Positions 29,585-34,758 of a DNA stretch of 34,758 bases are shown in pieces. Every line of letters begins with the position of its first letter. Position 1 is the first letter of the stretch. The position numbers were made by a program, and so were the translations under genes. The notes under the pieces are model-generated. The model saw only the letters and a list, made by a program, of their open reading frames with translations. It was not told where the DNA came from and did no database searches. Source of the stretch: Acidobacteria bacterium Ga0077553 (GTDB taxonomy: Bacteria; Acidobacteriota; Terriglobia; Bryobacterales; Bryobacteraceae); NCBI GenBank assembly GCA_001464575.1, contig LNFE01000162.1, positions 1 through 34,758 of the forward strand, read 5' to 3'.

Positions 29585-31897
29585 ATGGCGCTGATCAATT
29601 ACACCCGCCCCTCTCGCTTTGCGGGCCTCCGCGATACGGAGGCGGCACTAAGTAGGAGGTTGTTCCTTCTCCTCCTGAGCTACCATGTTCGAGTGTTCAG
29701 CCCCCGGACCGTCCGTGCCTCACTCCTCGTGCTGGCCTTTCTCTGTGCGCTGACCCTGCGCAGCGCCTTCAGCTACCAAACCGTCTTTCGTGGCGAAGAC
29801 GTCGCCTTCCAGGACCCCGACGCCACCTTCCACGTCCGCACCATCCAAAACCTCGTCCACCACTTTCCCCACCGCAGCGGCGCCGACCCCTACAGCGGCT
29901 TCCCCCAAGGCCAAAACATCGACACCGGCCCCTTTCACGACTACGCCATCGGCACGCTGGCGTGGCTCGTCGGCCTCGGCGCCCCCAGCGAGCACCTAAC
30001 CGACGCCATCGCCGCCTGGTTCCCCGCCGTGCTTGGCGCCCTAATAGTCGTACCGGTCTACCTCCTCGGCCGCACCCTGTTCGATCCCACCACCGGCCTC
30101 ATCGCCGCCGGCCTGCTCGCCATCCTCCCCGGCAGCTTCCTCTGGGTAACCCGGCTTGGCAACCCCGATCACCACGTCAGCGAAGTGCTCCTCTCCACCC
30201 TTCTGCTGCTCCTATTGGCGAGAGCCCTCCAAACGGATGCGCCCCGGCGGCTCATTCTGCTGGCCGGCCTCGTGCTCGGCTGCTATCTAACCACGCGAGC
30301 CGCTGGCGCCTTCCTCCTCCTGTTCATCGAAATCTGGGCCATCCTCCAAATCTATTTGAACCATCTGCGCGGCCAAGACAGCCGCCTCGTCTGGTCCGTC
30401 ACCGTGCCGCCTCTCTTGATCGGCTGGCTGCTCTTCTTCCTCTCCGGACCCTCCGTTTGGTCCAACATCACCACGCTCGTGCTCCTCGGCGGCATCGTGT
30501 CCATCTCGGCCGCCGCGGCACTTTCGCGGGTCCTGCCCTCCCGGCTGCTCTTCAGCGCGGCGCTCCTCACTGCCCTCGCGTCGGGTACCGCGGCCCTGGT
30601 CTTGCTAAAACCGCAATTAGTCGCCGCGGCCCTGGCCACCGTCACCGACCGCGTCGCCGGTCCCGCCCAAACCGTCGGCGAACTGCGCCCCTTGCTTACC
30701 GCCGTCGGCAGCTTCTCCCTGGCCCCCGCCTGGGCTGAGTTCACCACGTGCTGGTTCCTCGCCCCCCTCGCCCTGTTGGCCGTCGGCTGGCGCGCCATCA
30801 AGGAGAACTCCCCCGCGCACCTGCTCTTTGCCGTCTGGAGTTTATTGATGATGGCCGCGTCTCTGCAACAAATCCGCAACTGCTACTACCTCGCCGTCAA
30901 TATGGCCCTGCTCACCGCCTTCGCCTGCACTTATTTTCTGCGGCTCGAACGCCGCTCCGAGCGGTTCGTCGCCGGTCTGTTCCTCGCCGCCGCGCTCCTC
31001 ATTCCCAACGTCTCCCTGGCCCTCCCGCTCGTCCGCACCGACGCCAGTCCCCGCCCGGACTGGTGGAGCGCACTCGCCTACCTACGCCATCAAACCCCCG
31101 AACCCTTCGGTGATCCCGCCGCCTACGATCGCTACTTCCCCCGCCTCGCCCCCGGAGAACGCTTCCCCTATCCCCCCTCCGCCTACGGCATCCTCGCCTG
31201 GTGGGACTTCGGCCACTGGATCACCACCTACGGACGCCGCATCCCCATCGCCAATGGCATGCAGACCAACGCCGCCGAAGCGGCCCGCTTCTTCACCGCC
31301 ACCGACCCCGCCCAAGCCGCCGCCATCCTCCGCCAAACCGGGGCCCGCTACGTCATCGCCGATTCCAGCCTCCCCCTCGGCGGCCCCCAACTCTTCCACC
31401 CCGCAAGCGGGAACTTCTACGCCATGACCACCTGGGCCCAGCTCAACCCGAATCTATATTGGGAAGAGTTTCTCACCGGAGATTCCACCCATCCCGACGC
31501 CGTCTTCCCCATCTTCTATCCCGCTTACTACCAGTCCATGCTCGCCCGCCTGTATCTGTTCGATGGCCAGCCACAAACCCCTGCGAGCTCTACGTGGGTC
31601 ATTCAATATTCTGAAGAAACTGTCGCTGGCCGCCCACGCAAACGCCTCCTATCGAGTCACCGGTTTGAAACATTCGAAGCGGCCGAGCGTTATCTGCGCG
31701 AACACCCCGCACCGAAACTGATCATCGCCGGACTGAATCCCCTCCAAAGCTGTGTGCCGCTCCCTAAACTAGATCCCTACCGGCTCGTCTATACCTCGCA
31801 GCCCCCGCCCCTGCCGCCCGGCGAACCCTTGCGGGCCGTCAAGGTCTTCACTTTCCAGCTACTTGCGACGTTTCACCTAGGCATGCTACGCTCCTAA
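29585..31897 (+). CDS. STT3/AglB/PglB-type oligosaccharyltransferase
   Basis: Probable membrane enzyme moving a lipid-linked glycan to protein asparagine side chains. The 770-aa reading has about 12 membrane helices in the first 460 residues and a C-terminal soluble domain. The first external loop has the DxD-like motif QDPDATFHVRTIQNLVHHFP (D77, D79), and NPDHHVSEVL carries the second acidic motif. The signature WWDxG occurs as AWWDFGHWITTYGRRIPIAN (W539-G543), which binds the +2 Ser/Thr of the acceptor. PglB is about 710 aa, AglB 800-970, so the length fits. The start is uncertain: ATG 29585 has no ribosome site, and GTG 29693 would give a natural N-terminus before the first helix and leave room for a divergent promoter. 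The next genes encode exported proteins rich in N-x-S/T. A hydrophobic glycosyltransferase of another GT-C family is the main alternative. Confidence 0.82.
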   Translation: MALINYTRPSRFAGLRDTEAALSRRLFLLLLSYHVRVFSPRTVRASLLVLAFLCALTLRSAFSYQTVFRGEDVAFQDPDATFHVRTIQNLVHHFPHRSGADPYSGFPQGQNIDTGPFHDYAIGTLAWLVGLGAPSEHLTDAIAAWFPAVLGALIVVPVYLLGRTLFDPTTGLIAAGLLAILPGSFLWVTRLGNPDHHVSEVLLSTLLLLLLARALQTDAPRRLILLAGLVLGCYLTTRAAGAFLLLFIEIWAILQIYLNHLRGQDSRLVWSVTVPPLLIGWLLFFLSGPSVWSNITTLVLLGGIVSISAAAALSRVLPSRLLFSAALLTALASGTAALVLLKPQLVAAALATVTDRVAGPAQTVGELRPLLTAVGSFSLAPAWAEFTTCWFLAPLALLAVGWRAIKENSPAHLLFAVWSLLMMAASLQQIRNCYYLAVNMALLTAFACTYFLRLERRSERFVAGLFLAAALLIPNVSLALPLVRTDASPRPDWWSALAYLRHQTPEPFGDPAAYDRYFPRLAPGERFPYPPSAYGILAWWDFGHWITTYGRRIPIANGMQTNAAEAARFFTATDPAQAAAILRQTGARYVIADSSLPLGGPQLFHPASGNFYAMTTWAQLNPNLYWEEFLTGDSTHPDAVFPIFYPAYYQSMLARLYLFDGQPQTPASSTWVIQYSEETVAGRPRKRLLSSHRFETFEAAERYLREHPAPKLIIAGLNPLQSCVPLPKLDPYRLVYTSQPPPLPPGEPLRAVKVFTFQLLATFHLGMLRS

Positions 31898-31940
31898 AAA
31901 AAAAGCAGGCATCGTTACCAGCCGTTGTGCGAGGGTCAGC

Positions 31941-34310
31941 ATGAGGAAGATTTTCTTAGCCATTTTCGTAATCTTGAGTTCGGCCGGTTTCCTCTCCTAC
32001 CGCGCTTCCAGTTTAGGCCCCACAGGCTGCAAGAACGGATGCTTCACGAACGTCACCTACACCGCCTACAATCTCACTCTCCCAATCAACAAGTGGGTGG
32101 AGTACTGCAGCCTCACCCCCGTCCCCGGCCGGGGGATCGCCTGTGCGCAAGTCTCCTCGGAAGCCGACTACGCCTCCTGCGTGTCCGGCTTTTGCCCCTT
32201 CCTGGCGCCGTTCATGGACCAAGTGAAAAACTATGAGTGCCTCACCTGCCTCACCACCCCCGTGGCCGGTGAAGCCCGGCTCAATCGCATCTTCAAGTGC
32301 TCGGCCACCTATATCAGCGACGACGCTCGGAGTTGCCAATACCCCTCGCCCCAAAGTCTTACTGTCCTCGCCGACAACTCGGCCACCTTCAAGGCCTCCA
32401 TCGGCAGCCCCTCCGATAACGTCCCGGTCCAGTGGCAATCCAGCACGGACAATGGCCTGAACTTCTCGCCGACGCCCGGGGGCAACTCCCCGGCCTACAC
32501 CTTTCAAGCGGCTCCCGCCCTCGACGGCAACCGCTATCGCGCCACAGTCCTCTTCGGCAACGTTCGCATCCCCACCGCCGCGGCCTCCCTCACCGTTCGT
32601 TCCGCCACTCTCCCCGCCTCCCGCTTGCTCGTCTCGAACGGTGCCAGTTACGGCATGGTAGAACAGTACGACGCCACCAACGGGCTGTTCTCGAGCAACG
32701 TTCTTCCCGTCGATGTGCCTCAAGGGATTCTCGTCAATCCTGCCGACGGTACCCTCCTCGTCGCCAGCGCCAAAGATAATCAGGTTCTCAAAGTCGATGG
32801 ACAAACCGGCGCCCCCCTTGGCGTCTTCGTCAACGGCGCCACCGCCTGTGGCGGCAGCACCCTCAACGGTCCCACCGGCATCGTCCTCGGCCCCGCCCCC
32901 AGCCGGCATCTGTACGTCGTCGACAAAGGCAACAACCGCGTCGTTGAATATGACGGCCTCACCGGCGCTTGTCTCCGCACCTACGCCTCCGGCTCCACCC
33001 TCAGCCAGCCGCACGCCCTCGCCTTTGCGAGCGACGGTCAGCTCTATGTGACCAACCTCACCGGTACCGTCGCTCGCTTCAACGCCTCCGGCGTCGCCGA
33101 CGGTGCGGTCAGCATAGGCACCGCGCCCGCCGGCATCGCCATCAGCCCCCTCGATGGTCATCTCTACATCGCCGATCGCTCCGCCGCCGGCCAGGTATGG
33201 AAGGTAGCCACCACCAACTTCCTCTCCGCCACGCCCACCGTTTTCGTCCCCTCCCCCGCGGGCGGCCTCGTCAACCCAGATGGCCTCGCCTTCGGCCCGG
33301 ACAATCACCTCTATGTCGCCAGCACCGGCACCAGCCAAATTCGCCGCTTCAACGGCTCTACCGGCGCCCTCCTCTCCGCGTTTGTCGATAATCAACCGGC
33401 GGGACTAGCTCCCACCTTCCTGACCTTCACCTCTCCTGCCGCTGTCACCGCCAGCGCCGCCAGCGCCACCTTCAGCCCCAACAACCAGAACGTCACCCTC
33501 TCCGCCACCGTCTCCGGCCCAGGCGGCCCGCTCAATCAGGGTTTTGTAGTCTTCTCAGTGGTCGACAACTCCGGCCCGGTCCCGGCCCAGATCGGCGCCA
33601 CCGTCGGCCCCATCGCCGTCTCGAACGGCTCCGCCTCTACCTCCTTCACCCTGCCCGGCGGGACCGCGGCCGGTTCCTACTCCATCCGCGCCGCCTACAG
33701 CGGAACCTCCATCTTCCGCGCCGCCAACGATAACTCGCGGCTTCTCACCGTCAACAAAGCCACCCCTGTCCTCACCTGGAACAACCCGGCCAGCATCAGC
33801 TTCGGCAGCGCCCTTTCGGGCTCCCAGTTGAACGCCACCGCCAATGTTCCCGGTAGCTTCCTCTATACGCCCGCGGCCGGAACTGTCCTGCCTGCCGGCA
33901 ACGCGCAGAACCTCTTCGTGCAGTTCAACCCCACGAACTCCCAAAGCTACAACGCCACCACGGCCAGCGTCCAGATCAACGTCACAGCCGGTGGCCCGGC
34001 CACTCTCATCTCCACCAGCACCTTGGCCCGCCAATCCGGCACCAACAATGTCCTCGTCACCGTGACCATCGCCAACACCGGCGGCTCGCCCGCCACAGGC
34101 GTGCAGGTCGCCTCCGCGCGAATCGGCTCCCTGTCGGCGCTCACCACGCTGCCGCTCTCGGTCGCTAGCATCCCGGCCGGCGGCTCTTCCGTGGTCACCT
34201 TGTCGTTCCCCTCCGCGGTGGGTTCGGCCGGCGCACGCGCCGTGTTAACGCTCAACGGATCCTTCTCCGGCGGATCCTTCGGGCAATCCTCCCGCGTAGT
34301 TTTACCTTAA
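31941..34310 (+). CDS. Exported Cys-rich / NHL-repeat / bacterial Ig-like protein
   Basis: A 789-aa secreted protein starting with a signal peptide (KIFLAIFVILSSAGFLSY). Residues 28-132 contain ten cysteines (CKNGC, YECLTC and others), suggesting a disulfide-bonded domain. Residues about 133-205 are Ig-like (SLTVLADNSATFKASIG, YRATVLFGN). Residues about 210-490 hold NHL-type propeller repeats (GILVNPADGTLLVASAKDNQ, GPAPSRHLYVVDKGNNRVVE-YD, LAFASDGQLYVTN, ISPLDGHLYIADRS, LAFGPDNHLYVAS). Ig-like modules follow, one with the YTPAAGTVLPAGNAQNLFVQF pattern of bacterial MBG-type repeats, and then a CARDB-like end (VLVTVTIANTGGSPATGVQV). GAGGG stands six bases before ATG 31941. It begins 43 bases after the STT3 gene and has about eleven N-x-S/T sites. 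It is probably a surface or matrix protein; function unknown. Confidence 0.85.
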   Translation: MRKIFLAIFVILSSAGFLSYRASSLGPTGCKNGCFTNVTYTAYNLTLPINKWVEYCSLTPVPGRGIACAQVSSEADYASCVSGFCPFLAPFMDQVKNYECLTCLTTPVAGEARLNRIFKCSATYISDDARSCQYPSPQSLTVLADNSATFKASIGSPSDNVPVQWQSSTDNGLNFSPTPGGNSPAYTFQAAPALDGNRYRATVLFGNVRIPTAAASLTVRSATLPASRLLVSNGASYGMVEQYDATNGLFSSNVLPVDVPQGILVNPADGTLLVASAKDNQVLKVDGQTGAPLGVFVNGATACGGSTLNGPTGIVLGPAPSRHLYVVDKGNNRVVEYDGLTGACLRTYASGSTLSQPHALAFASDGQLYVTNLTGTVARFNASGVADGAVSIGTAPAGIAISPLDGHLYIADRSAAGQVWKVATTNFLSATPTVFVPSPAGGLVNPDGLAFGPDNHLYVASTGTSQIRRFNGSTGALLSAFVDNQPAGLAPTFLTFTSPAAVTASAASATFSPNNQNVTLSATVSGPGGPLNQGFVVFSVVDNSGPVPAQIGATVGPIAVSNGSASTSFTLPGGTAAGSYSIRAAYSGTSIFRAANDNSRLLTVNKATPVLTWNNPASISFGSALSGSQLNATANVPGSFLYTPAAGTVLPAGNAQNLFVQFNPTNSQSYNATTASVQINVTAGGPATLISTSTLARQSGTNNVLVTVTIANTGGSPATGVQVASARIGSLSALTTLPLSVASIPAGGSSVVTLSFPSAVGSAGARAVLTLNGSFSGGSFGQSSRVVLP

Positions 34311-34329
34311 TGAAAACTGGAACCATATT

Positions 34330-34758
34330 TTGAGAGCCCTACTTTTTCTTTTCGTCACCCTGTCGGCGGCGCATGCCGCCACCATCCTGAACGTCACGCT
34401 GTCGCCGGCCAACCAAAACGGGTTGCCCGGCCAAGCCCTAACTTTTTCGGGCACCCTGGAGAACACGACCAACGGAACGGTCTTCATCAATAGCAACTCC
34501 TTCACCTTCGACATCACGGCCATAGGCAGCTTGGATGACTCCCTTTTTCTTGCCAATGCGCCGCTTTCGCTGAACGCCTTCGAGGCGTCTAAACAGTTTG
34601 ACTTTTTCACGGTCAACATCCCGGCGCTCCAGGCCCCCGGCCTCTATTCCGGCGTTTTCACGATCCAGGGCGGCGCCGACGACCTCGCGGCCGACGTGCT
34701 CGGCGCGGCCTCCTTCGAGGTTCAAGTCAACGCGCCCCCTCCCCCGCCTCCCGGCCCC
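34330..34758 (+). CDS. Exported hypothetical protein, 3' truncated by window edge
   Basis: The frame is open to the last base. From TTG 34330 it reads a clean signal peptide (RALLFLFVTLSAAHA) and then TILNVTLSPANQNGLPGQAL, TFSGTLENTTNGTVFINSNS and further beta-rich sequence with ALQAPGLYSGVFTIQGGADD. It ends in a proline run (NAPPPPPPGP) at the window edge. The pattern resembles short exported acidobacterial proteins that often finish with a PEP-CTERM anchor, but the end is not visible. A seven-codon ORF (ATG 34310, MKTGTIF) overlaps the previous stop as TAATG and ends as TTGA over this gene's TTG, so translation could be passed along by coupling. Three N-x-S/T sites lie in the first 55 residues. 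No ATG fits the signal peptide. Confidence 0.65.
   Translation, partial: MRALLFLFVTLSAAHAATILNVTLSPANQNGLPGQALTFSGTLENTTNGTVFINSNSFTFDITAIGSLDDSLFLANAPLSLNAFEASKQFDFFTVNIPALQAPGLYSGVFTIQGGADDLAADVLGAASFEVQVNAPPPPPPGP

Noticed and set aside
29654..29676. AGGAGG with complementary CCTCCT downstream, as a sequestered ribosome site for the STT3 gene
   Set aside because: No in-frame start codon lies at suitable spacing after it (the in-frame TTG at 29660 is immediately adjacent), so it is probably chance.
31896..31904. Run of nine A after the STT3 stop codon
   Set aside because: No hairpin precedes it on either strand, so it is not a terminator; a simple homopolymer.
32013..33395. 460-aa open frame on the minus strand
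   Set aside because: Antisense shadow of the NHL/Ig exported protein gene; Gly/Glu/Val-rich with no recognisable domain.

Overview
The window is about 34.8 kb of high-GC bacterial DNA. It most resembles an acidobacterium of the Solibacter/Bryobacter type (Bryobacterales). This is inferred from family content: a large Oar-like TonB-dependent receptor, a PadR regulator paired with a duplicated orphan ABC permease (ADOP type), a secreted protein with a C-terminal domain like those common in Solibacter (TIGR03437-like), a TolB-N/TPR regulator with the acidobacterial N-terminal domain, and many secreted Ig-like/NHL proteins. No rRNA, tRNA, CRISPR array or complete mobile element was seen.

Layout. 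1-3028: 3' part of a TonB receptor. 3029-4370: a strong terminator and a badly decayed IS110-family transposase, flanked by imperfect inverted repeats. 4418-6278: an Nramp metal transporter fused to a UspA domain, behind a perfect 14-bp palindrome. 6391-9422: two translationally coupled exported proteins, the second a matrixin-like metallopeptidase with adhesin-like domains. 9481-14187: a co-directional five-gene set made of a small LuxR-type HTH protein, an ECF-like sigma factor, a zinc-finger anti-sigma factor, an unrecognised 242-aa protein and a TPR-CHAT (caspase-like) lipoprotein. 14450-17897: an MscS-type channel, an apparently frameshifted membrane/ankyrin protein, a small hypothetical protein and a membrane-anchored FKBP. 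18193-21158: an AAA_14/DUF4143 ATPase and an alginate-export-like outer-membrane barrel.

21115-29546 is read on the minus strand. In order of transcription it holds a TolB-N/TPR regulator, a disrupted acyl-CoA synthetase, an aldehyde dehydrogenase, PadR, the ADOP permease and a DUF1905 protein. 29585-34758 returns to the plus strand with an STT3/AglB/PglB-type oligosaccharyltransferase, a large exported Cys-rich/NHL/Ig protein rich in N-x-S/T sequons, and the start of another exported protein that runs off the end.

The most interesting candidates for an undescribed system are the sigma/anti-sigma/unknown/TPR-CHAT operon, where a lipid-anchored caspase-like protein is placed under cell-envelope signalling control, and the STT3 homologue beside sequon-rich secreted proteins. 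Three genes (IS110 transposase, membrane-ankyrin protein, acyl-CoA synthetase) show reading-frame damage. Reads should be checked to separate real decay from assembly error. All family assignments come from motif reading by eye, without database searches.
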